A stretch of DNA of 64,000 bases, from assembly GCF_016924655.1 (NCBI RefSeq), contig NZ_JAFFJU010000002.1, positions 248,001 to 312,000 of the forward strand, read 5' to 3'. The notes beneath the pieces were generated by a model. It made no database searches and was not told where the DNA came from. It saw only the letters and a list, made by a program, of their open reading frames with translations. Shown here piece by piece: positions 28,014 through 37,724 of the stretch (the stretch's first letter is position 1; every line of letters begins with the position of its first letter). This stretch comes from Sphingomonas arenae (GTDB taxonomy: Bacteria > Pseudomonadota > Alphaproteobacteria > Sphingomonadales > Sphingomonadaceae). A program made the position numbers and the translations under genes.

Positions 28014-28546
28014 TCGGCGCTCATGGGCGGAAGGGTCGCGGCGAAGCAAGCCTCATGGTGGAAATCCGGCTTGCCCGGCGGGTGGGCGAGTGCCCAGTAG
28101 CTCTTGGTTCCCGAGACTTCCTCAATCACGGCGGAGAGACCGAAGCGGCTCTCTCCTTCCAGGTCGATGATCGCATCCAGCACGAACGTGTCGCCATTGT
28201 CGTCGGCGTCGATCTGCGGTTCGTGCTCCAGGTCCAGCAGCCGCATGCCGGAGCGATAGCCGTCGAGTTGGTATGCCGCCCAGGCGCCTGAGGGCGAGAA
28301 GTTGTACTCGCGGTAGCCCTCGCGGTCGCGCACGAACAGCTCGAAGCAGGTCGATTGCCACAAGCCGTCGGCGGGGCCGCGCCGGGGTTGGTCGGGAAGG
28401 ACGATCTCGTCGGTGGGCGCTTGCAGATGATAGCTGATCTCGGCCCGGCCGTCCTCCCAGCGCTCCAGCCATACCTCCACGGTCATGTCGGGGCGGTCGG
28501 GCGGCGTGTCGGGGTGGGCCATGAGTTCGAAGCGCATGGCCGCCAC
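28010..28546 (-). CDS. DOMON-like domain protein
   Basis: 178 residues, starting MAAMRFELMAHPDTPPDRP. It is a beta-rich protein with LWQSTCFELFVRDREGYREYNFSPSGAWAAYQ and YWALAHPPGKPDFHHEACF, which fit the family annotated as DOMON-like in sphingomonads. Such domains bind haem or sugars in other proteins; the ligand here is unknown. An alternative ATG lies at 28537. First gene of the operon with the NamZ-like gene, methyltransferase and dioxygenase. Confidence 0.7.
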   Translation of the reverse strand: MAAMRFELMAHPDTPPDRPDMTVEVWLERWEDGRAEISYHLQAPTDEIVLPDQPRRGPADGLWQSTCFELFVRDREGYREYNFSPSGAWAAYQLDGYRSGMRLLDLEHEPQIDADDNGDTFVLDAIIDLEGESRFGLSAVIEEVSGTKSYWALAHPPGKPDFHHEACFAATLPPMSAE

Positions 28547-28549
28547 CTA

Positions 28550-28640
28550 CGTCATTCCCGTGAAGGCGGGAATCCATCTCCGCACCTTCCGCCTTGGTGG
28601 CAGCTTGGGAGATGGATCCACGCCTCCGCGGGGATGACGG
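28550..28640. repeat. dispersed intergenic repeat, CGTCATTCCCG type
   Basis: CGTCATTCCCGTGAAGGCGGG...ATCCATCTCC at one end and GGAGATGGATCC...CGCGGGGATGACG at the other, imperfect inverted ends. Same family as 29905-29994 and 44589-44678. Confidence 0.85.
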
Positions 28641-28670
28641 ATTGAGTCGGTGTCGCTAGTCACCGGCGCC

Positions 28671-29903
28671 ATGGCTTACCGTTCCACCCTTCTCCGCACG
28701 CTCGACGAGCGCGGCTACATCCACCAGCTGACCGATGCCGACGCGCTGGATGCGCTGGCCGACAAGGAGATCGTGAGCGGCTACATCGGCTTCGACGCGA
28801 CGGCGCCGAGCCTGCACGTCGGCAGCCTTGTGCAGATCATGCTGCTCAGGCGGCTGCAGCAGGCGGGGCACAAGCCGATCGTGCTGATGGGCGGGGGAAC
28901 GTCCAAGATCGGCGATCCGAGCTTCAAGGACGAGGCGCGCAAGCTGCTCACCGACGAGCAGATTGCGGCCAACGTCGCGGGCATTAAGAAGGTGTTCGAG
29001 CGGTTCCTGACATTCGGTGATGGGCCCACAGATGCGGTGCTGGTCGACAACGCCGACTGGCTCGACAAACTGGAGTACATCCCCTTCCTGCGGGAGATTG
29101 GCCAGCATTTCTCGGTCAACCGGATGCTGAGCTTCGACAGTGTCAAGCTGCGGCTCGACCGGGAGCAGTCGCTGTCGTTTCTCGAGTTCAACTACATGAT
29201 CCTGCAGGGATACGACTTCCTGGAGCTGTACCGGCGCGCGGGCTGCCGGCTGCAGCTGGGCGGGTCGGACCAGTGGGGCAATATTGTCAACGGTGTGGAG
29301 CTGGCGCGGCGGGTCGCGGGCGCCGAGGTGTTCGGCGTGACGACGCCGCTGGTCACCACTGCCGACGGGCGGAAGATGGGCAAGACGGAGAGCGGCGCGG
29401 TCTGGCTCAACGCCGAGGGGCGCGACGGCTACCGGCTGAGCCCCTACGATTACTGGCAGTTCTGGCGGAACACGGCGGATGCGGACGTGGGCACGTTCCT
29501 GCGGCGCTTCACTGACGTGCCGCTGGAGGAGATCGCGCGGCTGGAGGCGCTCGAGGGAGCGGAGATTAACGAGGCCAAGGTCGTGCTGGCGACCGAGGCA
29601 ACGGCGCTGCTGCACGGGCGCGAGGCGGCGGAGGCGGCGGCGGAGACCGCACGGCAGACGTTTGCGGGTGGCGGTGCCGGGGCGGAGTTGCCGCGGCTGG
29701 CGGTGACGGGGGAGATCGGCATCCTTGCGGCTCTGACGGGGCTGGGCTTCTGCGCGTCCAATGGTGAGGCGAAGCGGAAGATCGCGGAAGGGGCTGTGCG
29801 GGTCGATGACCAGCCGGTAGGCGATCCCGCGCTGGTTGTGCCGGTCGCGGGCGAGGTGAAGGTCAGCCTCGGCAAGAAGAAGCATGGGCTTCTCACCAAC
29901 TAG
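28671..29903 (+). CDS. tyrS: tyrosyl-tRNA synthetase
   Basis: Charges tRNA-Tyr. 410 residues. Class I motifs: the HIGH-like motif is LHVGSL (about residues 43-48) and the KMSKS-like loop is [28 protein letters not shown] and [16 protein letters not shown] are family-specific tyrosine and tRNA contact segments. The C-terminal S4-like domain is [20 protein letters not shown]. The ATG at 28671 begins [16 protein letters not shown]; an in-frame upstream start only adds leader residues. Confidence 0.97.
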   Translation: MAYRSTLLRTLDERGYIHQLTDADALDALADKEIVSGYIGFDATAPSLHVGSLVQIMLLRRLQQAGHKPIVLMGGGTSKIGDPSFKDEARKLLTDEQIAANVAGIKKVFERFLTFGDGPTDAVLVDNADWLDKLEYIPFLREIGQHFSVNRMLSFDSVKLRLDREQSLSFLEFNYMILQGYDFLELYRRAGCRLQLGGSDQWGNIVNGVELARRVAGAEVFGVTTPLVTTADGRKMGKTESGAVWLNAEGRDGYRLSPYDYWQFWRNTADADVGTFLRRFTDVPLEEIARLEALEGAEINEAKVVLATEATALLHGREAAEAAAETARQTFAGGGAGAELPRLAVTGEIGILAALTGLGFCASNGEAKRKIAEGAVRVDDQPVGDPALVVPVAGEVKVSLGKKKHGLLTN

Positions 29904-29904
29904 C

Positions 29905-29994
29905 CGTCATTCCCGCGAAGGCGGAATCCATCTCCTGTGCCCCTCGTCGGATGAAGATGTCGGGAGATGGATCCCCGCCTTCGCGGGGATGACG
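29905..29994. repeat. dispersed intergenic repeat, CGTCATTCCCG type
   Basis: CGTCATTCCCGCGAAGGCGG...CATCTCC and GGAGATGGATCCCCGCCTTCGCGGGGATGACG ends form an inverted repeat between the convergent tyrS and recG genes, where it could act as a bidirectional transcription barrier. Confidence 0.85.
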
Positions 29995-29995
29995 A

Positions 29996-32050
29996 CTATC
30001 CACTCCTCAGCAAGTCCACCGCCTGATCGCGCTCGAACAAGTAGAGGCACAGCCGCGCCGCCTGCCCCCGTTCGCCCGCCAGCCCGCCATCCCGATCTAG
30101 CAGAAGCTGGGCGTCATTCGTCGCCATGGGAGCGAGTTCGCTGACCATCTCCGGCGTGGCGAGTCGGAACGCCGCCTCCCCGCTCTGGCGCGTGCCAAGG
30201 ATCTCGCCCGGACCGCGGAGCTTGAGGTCTTCCTCGGCGATGCGGAAGCCATCGCTGGTCTCGCGCATCAGCGCTAGTCGGGCGCGACCGGTCTCGCTCA
30301 GCGGCTGGCCGCGAATGAGCAGGCAGGTGCTCTTCCCCTCCCCGCGTCCGACGCGCCCGCGCAGCTGGTGCAGCTGGGCGAGGCCGAAGCGCTCGGCGCC
30401 TTCGATGATCATCAAGGTCGCATTTGGCACGTCCACGCCGACCTCGATCACCGTCGTGGCAACCAGTACGGCAAGCTCGTTGGCGGCAAATGACGCCATG
30501 ACGGCATCCTTCTCCGGCCCTTTCATCCGACCGTGGACAAGGCCGACTTTCCCAGGGAAGCGCTGGCGGAGGACGGCGGCGCGTTCCTCCGCGGCCGCGG
30601 CGTCGCTCTTCTCGCTTTCCTCGACCAGCGGACACACCCAGTACGCCTGTCCGCCCACAGCGATGTGCCGCGCGAGTCCCTCGATGACATCGCCAAGCCG
30701 CTCGTCGCTGATCACGCGCGTCTCGACCGGGGTGCGGCCGGGCGGCATTTCGTCGATGCGGCTGACGTCCATTTCACCATAATGGGTCAAGGTCAGCGTG
30801 CGCGGGATGGGCGTCGCGGTCATCACCAGCAGGTGCGGCGGGCGCTCGGCCTTTGCCGACAACAGCAACCGCTGCGACACGCCGAATCGGTGCTGCTCGT
30901 CGATCACGGCGAGACCGAGGTTCCGATATCCGACCTTCTCCTGAAAGATGGCATGAGTGCCGACCAGGATGTCGATCTCGCCCGAGGCGAGGCCCATCAG
31001 CACGCTGTCTCGCGCCCGCCCCTTCTCGCGGCCGGTCAGAATGGCGACGCGCACTCCGATCGGGTCTAGTTGCTTGAGCAGGGTCGCATGGTGCTGGCGC
31101 GCAAGGATCTCGGTCGGGGCGAGCAACGCGGCCTGCGTGCCTGCCTCGACTGCGTTCAGCATGGCGAGCAGCGCGACCAGCGTCTTGCCCGAGCCCACAT
31201 CGCCCTGCAGCAATCGCAGCATGGGCGCGGCCTGGGCCATGTCTCCGCGGATTTCCTCGACCACGCGCCGCTGAGCGCCGGTGAGCGAATAAGGTAGCTT
31301 CAGCCGCTCGGTCAGCCGTCCGTCGCCCGCGAGCGGAATTCCACGCTTGCGGCGGCTGACGGCACGGAGCAGCTGGAGGGCAAGCTGGTTGGCGAAGATC
31401 TCGTCGTAGGCGAGGCGGCGGCGCGCATCGGCGGTGTCCGGCTCCGCATGGGCCTCCGCCACCGACGCGCGCCACGGCCTCCACCCTTCGCGGGAGAGCA
31501 GTGACGGCTCGATCCACTCCGGCAGGTCGGGCGCCCGCTCCAGCGCCGCCGTGACCAGCTCCCGCAAGCGCCGGTTCGTGAGCCCTTCGGTGAGCGGATA
31601 GACGGATTCCCGCAGCGGCGGCTCGGCGCTCTTCCCCGGTTCGATCACCTCCGGGTGGACCATCTGCCACTGGTCGCCATAAGCCTCGAGCTTGCCGGAC
31701 ACGATCCGCGTCTCGCCGAGAGGCAATTGCTTCTTCGCCCAGCCGCCATGGTTGAAGAAGGCAAGCGTGATGACGTTCCCGTTGCCATCGCCGGCATAGA
31801 TACGGGTCGGACCGCGCCCCTGGCTCTGGCGCGCCTCGAATGGCGTGACCTCCAGCACGACGTTGTGGCCGAGCATGGACGGGTTGGCGGCGCTCGCCCG
31901 GATGCGCTCGATGGCGCCCGTCGGCAGGTGGAACAGCAGGTCCACGGCGCGCGTAAGGTCGAGCCGGTGGAGCAGCTTGGCAACCTGCGGGCCCACGCCT
32001 TTCAGCGCCTCCACTTCGGCGAACAGGGGGTTCAGGACGTCAGGGCGCAT
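29996..32050 (-). CDS. recG: ATP-dependent DNA helicase RecG
   Basis: 684 residues. Remodels stalled forks and branched DNA. The N-terminal wedge/OB domain is at about 1-200. Helicase motif I is LLQGDVGSGKTLVALLAM (about residue 285), motif Ia LAPTEILARQH, motif II VIDEQHRFGVSQR (DEQH), motif III VMTATPIPRTLTLT, and motifs V and VI VLVATTVIEVGVDVPNA and LHQLRGRVGRGEGKS. Normal length. Convergent with tyrS. Confidence 0.97.
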   Translation of the reverse strand: MRPDVLNPLFAEVEALKGVGPQVAKLLHRLDLTRAVDLLFHLPTGAIERIRASAANPSMLGHNVVLEVTPFEARQSQGRGPTRIYAGDGNGNVITLAFFNHGGWAKKQLPLGETRIVSGKLEAYGDQWQMVHPEVIEPGKSAEPPLRESVYPLTEGLTNRRLRELVTAALERAPDLPEWIEPSLLSREGWRPWRASVAEAHAEPDTADARRRLAYDEIFANQLALQLLRAVSRRKRGIPLAGDGRLTERLKLPYSLTGAQRRVVEEIRGDMAQAAPMLRLLQGDVGSGKTLVALLAMLNAVEAGTQAALLAPTEILARQHHATLLKQLDPIGVRVAILTGREKGRARDSVLMGLASGEIDILVGTHAIFQEKVGYRNLGLAVIDEQHRFGVSQRLLLSAKAERPPHLLVMTATPIPRTLTLTHYGEMDVSRIDEMPPGRTPVETRVISDERLGDVIEGLARHIAVGGQAYWVCPLVEESEKSDAAAAEERAAVLRQRFPGKVGLVHGRMKGPEKDAVMASFAANELAVLVATTVIEVGVDVPNATLMIIEGAERFGLAQLHQLRGRVGRGEGKSTCLLIRGQPLSETGRARLALMRETSDGFRIAEEDLKLRGPGEILGTRQSGEAAFRLATPEMVSELAPMATNDAQLLLDRDGGLAGERGQAARLCLYLFERDQAVDLLRSG

Positions 32051-32057
32051 CTAGGTT

Positions 32058-32166
32058 GTCATTGCGAGGAGCCCTGCGATGAAGCAATCCATCGGCTCGA
32101 AGTCGCGGTAGGTTGCGACCTCTCGACAGAGGGTGAAGTGCGCGCTCCGCTTCGCTCGCAATGACG
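32058..32166. repeat. dispersed intergenic repeat, GTCATTGCGAGG type
   Basis: GTCATTGCGAGGAGCCCTGCGATGAAGCAATCC at one end and CGCTTCGCTCGCAATGAC at the other; the ends pair (GTCATTGCGAG / CTCGCAATGAC). A fragment of the same family may be at 37675-37725. Confidence 0.8.
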
Positions 32167-32171
32167 GCTTG

Positions 32172-33071
32172 TCACTCCCTTTCTCCCGTCAAGACCACCG
32201 GGTTGTCGGTGAAGAACCGATGCATGGCCTCGAACAGCTCACGTACGGGCGGGCGACGAAGGGAAGCGCGTCGGGCGAGCAGGTAGATCGGAACGCGAAA
32301 CTCGGCGGGCGGCGGGAAGCAGCGCACAAGGCCGGGGTCGGTATCGCCGACAGTACAGGGCAGGATTGACAGTGCGGTACCCGACGCAATGGTCGAGCGC
32401 AGCGCCCCGAAGCTCGAGCAGCGGATGGAGCCGCTCTCCCCACGAACCTGCTCCCGCAGCCAGCGATAGGCGGGAAGGTGCTGCGCTGGCGGACCCTCGA
32501 GGACTGCTAGTCGATGCCCGGGGACCTCGCTGGGACTTGCCGGCAGCCGACATGGCTCGCGGTGAGTGGAGGCGTAGAGCGTCCAGCCCACCGGCGGGAG
32601 GTCGCGGGCGAGCACGTCATCCTCGTTGGGCAGGTGCCGCCCCCGAACCGCGATGTCGGCTTCGCCCCGGGCGAGATCATAAAGCCTGTCGCTGGCGAGC
32701 AGTTCGACGTCGACCCCCGGCCATTGCTCCCCGAACGTGCGCAGCACCGGCACGAGCAGCAGCTCGAAATGGTCGAGCAGGGTCAGGCGGATGACGTCCG
32801 CGCCGGCACCGGTCAACAGGTCCACCTCCGCGCGAAAGGCGCATACGCAGCGTTCCACCTGCTCGGCGGCAGGCAGCAACTGGCCGGCAGCAGCGGTAGG
32901 GACAAGCCCGCTCGGCGACCGCTCGAACAGTGTCAACCCGATCGCCCGCTCCAACGCGGCAAGCCGTCGCACGACCGTCGGCTGGCTGCATCCCAATACT
33001 GCTGCTGCGCGCGTGGTCGTTCGCTCCCGACGGAGCGCCAGGAACACCGAGATGTCGTCCCACGCGAACAT
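32172..33071 (-). CDS. LysR-family transcriptional regulator
   Basis: 299 residues. The N-terminal winged helix-turn-helix is DISVFLALRRERTTTRAAAVLGCSQPTVVRRLAALERAIGLTLFER; the effector-binding domain follows. The target is unknown. It is divergent from the periplasmic protein gene at 33197 with a 125-base gap, so that gene is a candidate target, as is usual for LysR regulators. No promoter could be assigned with confidence. Confidence 0.9.
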   Translation of the reverse strand: MFAWDDISVFLALRRERTTTRAAAVLGCSQPTVVRRLAALERAIGLTLFERSPSGLVPTAAAGQLLPAAEQVERCVCAFRAEVDLLTGAGADVIRLTLLDHFELLLVPVLRTFGEQWPGVDVELLASDRLYDLARGEADIAVRGRHLPNEDDVLARDLPPVGWTLYASTHREPCRLPASPSEVPGHRLAVLEGPPAQHLPAYRWLREQVRGESGSIRCSSFGALRSTIASGTALSILPCTVGDTDPGLVRCFPPPAEFRVPIYLLARRASLRRPPVRELFEAMHRFFTDNPVVLTGERE

Positions 33072-33196
33072 GCCTGCCTAGCTATTCACCTTTGCATAGG
33101 GCGCTGCAAGAGTGTCGATTGTTGCTGATCCATGTTGCGCATAGGGGGCGTGCGCTCGCCGCGGGGACACGCGGCGCGACAAGGGGACATAGGAAC

Positions 33197-33820
33197 ATGC
33201 GTGGAAGGATTGGGGCCGCGGTGCTCACCGCGGTGGTTCTGGTGTGCATGCCGGGCGCCAAGGCCAGTGCAGCGGCGGAACCGACGCTGGAACAGATGCG
33301 CGCCGCAACCGAAAAATATCGCGACGTCAAGGTCGCGGTGGCGGAGGGCTATATCGCCGACCCGGCGAACATCTGCGAGACGGCAGACATGATGGGCCGG
33401 CCCGCAACGGATGGGGCCATGGGGATCCACTACTTCCGCCCGGACCTGCTCGGCATCAAGGGGCCGCCCAACCCGCGGGTGAACGGCGACGGGACACACA
33501 CGGACTGGCTGAAGCCCGGCATCCTCATTTACGAGCCGCAGGCTGACGGGTCGTTGCAGCTGGTGGCGGTGGAGAACCTGGTGTTCGCCAAGGCGTGGCA
33601 TGCGGCCGGCAACACGGAGCGGCCAAGCTTCCGGGGACAACCGTACGACCACATGGTCGACGATCCGGCGACCAAGGTCGACGAGGCGCACATGTTCGAG
33701 GAACATTACGACCGCCACGTCTGGCTCTACCGCGAGAACCCGAAGGGCATGTTCGCACCTTTCAACCCGAACGTGAGCTGCAAGCACAGCAAAGGCTCGG
33801 CGGGTCACGCCGCGCACTAA
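33197..33820 (+). CDS. exported hypothetical protein
   Basis: 207 residues with a signal peptide (MRGRIGAAVLTAVVLVCMPGAKASA). The mature part contains MGIHYFRPDLLG, DWLKPGILIYEPQADG, LQLVAVENLVF and a histidine-rich tail (HMFEEHYDRHVWLYRENP, CKHSKGSAGHAAH). The MGIHY...LLYEP-type pattern recurs in exported proteins of unknown function. The ATG at 33197 has AGGAA upstream. Divergent from a LysR gene. Confidence 0.75.
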   Translation: MRGRIGAAVLTAVVLVCMPGAKASAAAEPTLEQMRAATEKYRDVKVAVAEGYIADPANICETADMMGRPATDGAMGIHYFRPDLLGIKGPPNPRVNGDGTHTDWLKPGILIYEPQADGSLQLVAVENLVFAKAWHAAGNTERPSFRGQPYDHMVDDPATKVDEAHMFEEHYDRHVWLYRENPKGMFAPFNPNVSCKHSKGSAGHAAH

Positions 33821-33886
33821 GGGCGTCGTCGGCACAGGGGATGGGACCGGGGTGACAGGGGGTGCTCCGCTCCCTATCTCGCGCGG

Positions 33887-34153
33887 ATGCAATCGGACGA
33901 TGAGCTGAAGCGCCTGCACTGGCGCGCGCACCACCGCGGCACGCGCGAAGCGGACATGATGATCGGCGGCTTCTTCGACCGGCACGGCGCCGGCTGGAGC
34001 GCGGAGGAGCGCCTCCTGTTCGATGAGCTGCTGAACGAGCAGGACGTGGACATCATGGCTTGGGCGATCGGAACCCAGCCGGTTCCGGAGCGCTACGAGG
34101 GCACATTGATCGCCGCCATGCAGCGGCTCGACTACATGCCGATTGCGCGGTGA
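33887..34153 (+). CDS. sdhE: FAD assembly factor SdhE (succinate dehydrogenase assembly)
   Basis: 88 residues, the usual size. SdhE helps attach FAD covalently to the flavoprotein subunit of succinate dehydrogenase. The diagnostic HHRGTREADMMIG contains the RGxxE motif, followed by FDELLNEQDVDIMAWAIG. It ends six bases before mfd, an arrangement I associate with alphaproteobacteria. Confidence 0.92.
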   Translation: MQSDDELKRLHWRAHHRGTREADMMIGGFFDRHGAGWSAEERLLFDELLNEQDVDIMAWAIGTQPVPERYEGTLIAAMQRLDYMPIAR

Positions 34154-34158
34154 CCTGA

Positions 34159-37100
34159 GTGACGGACTTCCAATGTATCCTGAAGGCCGGCGAGCCCCTG
34201 ACCCTCGCCGGCGCTCCTACGGGGTTCCTCCCGTGGCTGGCTGCCGACCTCGCCCGCGCCGCGCATGGAGCCAGCAGCGGCGGGCGTGCGGTGTTCATCG
34301 TTCCGGACGAAGCGGAGATGCGGGCGCTGGCCGACACTGCGCCGACCTTCGCGCCGGAGCTGCAGGTTATCACGTTCCCGGCGTGGGACTGCCTGCCCTA
34401 CGACCGCGCCTCGCCCTCGCTGCGGGTGATGGCGGAGCGGCTGGCGGCCCTACAGGCGTTGCAGGGCAAGCGGGACGGACCGCAGCTGTTCATCGCCACC
34501 GCGAACGCCGCGACGCAGCGTGTCCTGACCCCCTTTCGCATCCGCCAGCTGACCCGGCGGCTCGCGCCGGGCGAGCGGATCGACCGCGATCAACTGGTCA
34601 CCCTGCTGAGCGCCAACGGCTACCAGCGCACCGACGCCGTTGCGGACGCGGGCGACTTCGCCGTGCGCGGCAGCCTCGTCGACCTGTTCCCGGCCGGGCA
34701 GAAGCACGCCACCCGGCTCGACTTCTTCGGCGACGAGATCGAGACCATGCGGGCGTTCGATCCGGCCGACCAGCGGACCACCGGCACGGCGGACGGGTTC
34801 ACCCTGATGCCCGCGTCCGAAGCGTTGCTCGACGAGGAAAGCATCAAGCGCTTCCGCGCCCGATACCGAGAGCAGTTCGGCGCCAACGCCACTGGCGATC
34901 CGGTCTACCAGGCGGTGAGCGATGGTCGGCGCCTGGCGGGCATGGAGCATTGGCTGCCCTTATTCGAGGAGCGGCTCGAGACACTGTTCGACCACTTGGG
35001 CGAAGGCGATATCGTGGTGCGCGAGGCCGGGGTCGAGGGGGCGGTGCAGTCGCGCTACGAGTCGATCCAGGACTATTTCCAGAACCGCGAACGCGCGATG
35101 GTCGCCGACCCCGGCAGCTACCGGCCACTGGCGCCCACCTCGCTGTATCTGTCACGCAAGGAATGGACGCAGCTGCTGGCCGACAGGCCGGTCCACCTCA
35201 CCTCGCCCTTCCCCGAGCCCGCCAGCGAGCGCGTCATCGACTTCGGCGTGACTCCGGCCCGCGACTTCGCGCCGGAGCGGGCGCAGAACGAGAACATCTA
35301 CGAAGCGGTGACCGCGCACGTCAGCCAGCTGCGCAAGGACGGTCGCCGGGTCGTGCTGGCGAGCTATACCGGGGGCGCGCGGGAGCGGCTCGCGGGGCTG
35401 CTGAAGGACCATGGCCTCACCAGCCTGAAAGGCGCGGACAGCTGGCAGGCGGCACTGGGCGTGAAGACGGACGCCGCGCTGCTGGTGCTGCCGCTCGACC
35501 ACGGCTTCACCACGCCCGACGTGGCGGTGCTGACCGAGCAGGACATGCTCGGCGACCGGCTCGTCCGCCGCCGCAAGCGGAAGAAGAGCGCGGACGCCTT
35601 CCTGTCCGAACTGGCGACGCTCACCCCCGGCGACCTGGTCGTGCACATGGAGCATGGCATCGGCCGCTACGAGGGGCTGACCAAGGTCCAGGTCGGCAAG
35701 GCGCCCCACGATTGCGTCGCGCTGGAATATGCCGGCGGCAACAAGCTGTACGTGCCGGTCGAGAACATTGACGTGCTTTCCCGCTACGGCTCGGGCGAGG
35801 AAGGCGTGGCGCTCGACCGCCTGGGCGGCGAGGCGTGGCAGCGGCGCAAGGCCCGAATGAAGGAGCGCATCCGTGAGATCGCGGGCGAGCTCATCCAGAC
35901 GGCGGCGCTCCGGGCCACGCGGCCGGGCGTCGTGGCGGAAGCCGACAGCAGCTATGCCGCGATGGTCGACCGCTTCCCCTACGAGGAGACGGAGGACCAG
36001 GAGCGCGCGATCGGCGACGTGCTGGAGGACCTCGGCGCCGGGCGTCCGATGGACCGGCTGGTGTGCGGCGACGTCGGTTTCGGCAAGACGGAGGTTGCGC
36101 TTCGGGCGGCATTCGTCGCCGCGATGGCCGGCTATCAGGTGGCCGTGGTCTGCCCGACGACCCTGCTCGCCCGGCAGCATTTCACCAATTTCGCCGAGCG
36201 GCTGAAGGGCTTCCCGATCGAAGTCGGGCGGCTGTCACGGCTGGTTGCTCCAGCCGAAGCCAAGCGGACTCGCGACGGGCTGGAAGCGGGTCAGGTCGAC
36301 ATCGTCATCGGCACGCACGCCATCCTGGCGAAAGGCGTCAAGTTCAAGAAGCTCGGCCTCGTCATCGTCGACGAGGAGCAGCGCTTCGGTGTCACCCACA
36401 AGGAAAAGCTGAAGGCGCTCAAGAACGACGTCCATGTGCTGACGCTGACCGCCACGCCAATCCCGCGCACGCTGCAGATGGCGATGTCGGGACTGCGTGA
36501 GCTGTCGGTCATCCAGACTCCGCCGGTCGATCGCTTGGCCGTGCGAACCTACGTCACCCCGTGGGACCCGGTCGTGGTCCGCGAGGCGCTGCTGCGCGAA
36601 CATTATCGCGGCGGGCAAAGCTATTTCGTCGTGCCGCGGGTCGCCGATCTGCCGGACATCGAGGAATGGCTGCGCACCGAGGTGCCGGAAGTGAAGCCGA
36701 TTGTTGCTCACGGCCAGCTTGCGCCGACCGAGGTCGAGGAGCGAATGAGCGCCTTCTACGACCGCAAGTACGACGTGCTGCTCTCCACCACCATTGTGGA
36801 GAGCGGGCTCGATATCCCGAGTGCCAACACGCTGATCGTGCACCGCGCGGACCGCTTCGGGCTGGCGCAGATGTACCAGCTGCGCGGGCGTGTGGGCCGG
36901 TCGAAGACCCGCGCTTACGCTTACCTCACGACGCCGCCAGACCGGCAGATCACTGAGACTGCCGAAAAGCGCCTGCAGGTGCTCGCGAACCTCGACAGCC
37001 TCGGCGCAGGTTTCCAGCTCGCCAGCCACGACCTCGACATCCGCGGCGCGGGCAACCTGCTCGGAGACGAGCAGTCGGGGCACATCAAGGAGGTCGGGTT

Positions 37101-37665
37101 CGAGCTCTACCAGTCGATGCTGGAAGAGGCGATCATAGAGCTCAAGACCGGAAAGCCGGAGCAGCGCGAGGACTATTCGCCGCAGATCAACGTCGAGGCC
37201 CCGATCATGATCGCGGAGGATTACGTCCCCGATCTCGACCTGCGCATGGGCCTTTATCGGCGCCTCGGCGAGATCGAGGACCGTCAGCAGGTGGAGGAGT
37301 TCGCGGCGGAACTCATCGACCGCTTCGGCCCGCTGCCCGAGGAAACGCAGAACCTGTTGCAGGTGGTCGAGACCAAGATCAATTGCCGCAAGGCGCGGAT
37401 CGCCAAGCTGGACGCCGGCGCGCGCGGAGCCGTGGTGACGTTCGCGGAAGGCGGCTTCCCGGATCTTCCGGGGCTGCTGGCCTATGTCGAGCGACTGAAG
37501 GGAACGGGCAAGCTGCGGCCCGACAGCAAGCTGGTGGTCAGCCGCGACTGGGCAAGCGCCGCCGCCCGGCTGAACGGAGCGCTGCAGCTGTCGCGCGGGC
37601 TAGCGCGGGTGGTTGCTGCCGGTGAGGCGGCAAAGACGCCCGCGAAAGAGAAGGAACTGGCTTAG
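34159..37665 (+). CDS. mfd: transcription-repair coupling factor
   Basis: 1168 residues. Displaces stalled RNA polymerase and recruits UvrA. The N-terminal UvrB-like module is at about 1-350. The RNA-polymerase-interacting (CarD-like) domain is at about 485-560 (LTPGDLVVHMEHGIGRYEGL). Helicase motifs are GDVGFGKTEVALRAAF, VIVDEEQRFGVTHKEKLK and LTATPIPRTLQMAMSGLREL; VLLSTTIVESGLDIPSANTL and YQLRGRVGRSK follow. The translocation (TRG) and C-terminal D7 regions complete the protein. The start is GTG. Confidence 0.97.
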   Translation: MTDFQCILKAGEPLTLAGAPTGFLPWLAADLARAAHGASSGGRAVFIVPDEAEMRALADTAPTFAPELQVITFPAWDCLPYDRASPSLRVMAERLAALQALQGKRDGPQLFIATANAATQRVLTPFRIRQLTRRLAPGERIDRDQLVTLLSANGYQRTDAVADAGDFAVRGSLVDLFPAGQKHATRLDFFGDEIETMRAFDPADQRTTGTADGFTLMPASEALLDEESIKRFRARYREQFGANATGDPVYQAVSDGRRLAGMEHWLPLFEERLETLFDHLGEGDIVVREAGVEGAVQSRYESIQDYFQNRERAMVADPGSYRPLAPTSLYLSRKEWTQLLADRPVHLTSPFPEPASERVIDFGVTPARDFAPERAQNENIYEAVTAHVSQLRKDGRRVVLASYTGGARERLAGLLKDHGLTSLKGADSWQAALGVKTDAALLVLPLDHGFTTPDVAVLTEQDMLGDRLVRRRKRKKSADAFLSELATLTPGDLVVHMEHGIGRYEGLTKVQVGKAPHDCVALEYAGGNKLYVPVENIDVLSRYGSGEEGVALDRLGGEAWQRRKARMKERIREIAGELIQTAALRATRPGVVAEADSSYAAMVDRFPYEETEDQERAIGDVLEDLGAGRPMDRLVCGDVGFGKTEVALRAAFVAAMAGYQVAVVCPTTLLARQHFTNFAERLKGFPIEVGRLSRLVAPAEAKRTRDGLEAGQVDIVIGTHAILAKGVKFKKLGLVIVDEEQRFGVTHKEKLKALKNDVHVLTLTATPIPRTLQMAMSGLRELSVIQTPPVDRLAVRTYVTPWDPVVVREALLREHYRGGQSYFVVPRVADLPDIEEWLRTEVPEVKPIVAHGQLAPTEVEERMSAFYDRKYDVLLSTTIVESGLDIPSANTLIVHRADRFGLAQMYQLRGRVGRSKTRAYAYLTTPPDRQITETAEKRLQVLANLDSLGAGFQLASHDLDIRGAGNLLGDEQSGHIKEVGFELYQSMLEEAIIELKTGKPEQREDYSPQINVEAPIMIAEDYVPDLDLRMGLYRRLGEIEDRQQVEEFAAELIDRFGPLPEETQNLLQVVETKINCRKARIAKLDAGARGAVVTFAEGGFPDLPGLLAYVERLKGTGKLRPDSKLVVSRDWASAAARLNGALQLSRGLARVVAAGEAAKTPAKEKELA

Positions 37666-37674
37666 CTCCCGTCA

Positions 37675-37724
37675 TCAAGAGCGTCGCTGGATTGCTTCGT
37701 CCCTACGCTCCTTGGAGTGACGAA
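37675..37724. repeat. possible dispersed repeat fragment
   Basis: TCATCAAGAGCGTCGCTGGATTGCTTCGTCCCTACGCTCC...GAGTGACG resembles, in part, the reverse of the 32058 repeat family. It lies between convergent mfd and EAL genes. Weak. Confidence 0.35.

Noticed and set aside
28550-29994. CRISPR array from repeated CGTCATTCCCG units
   Set aside because: The units are far apart, inverted within each copy, and not evenly spaced; there are no spacers and no cas genes.
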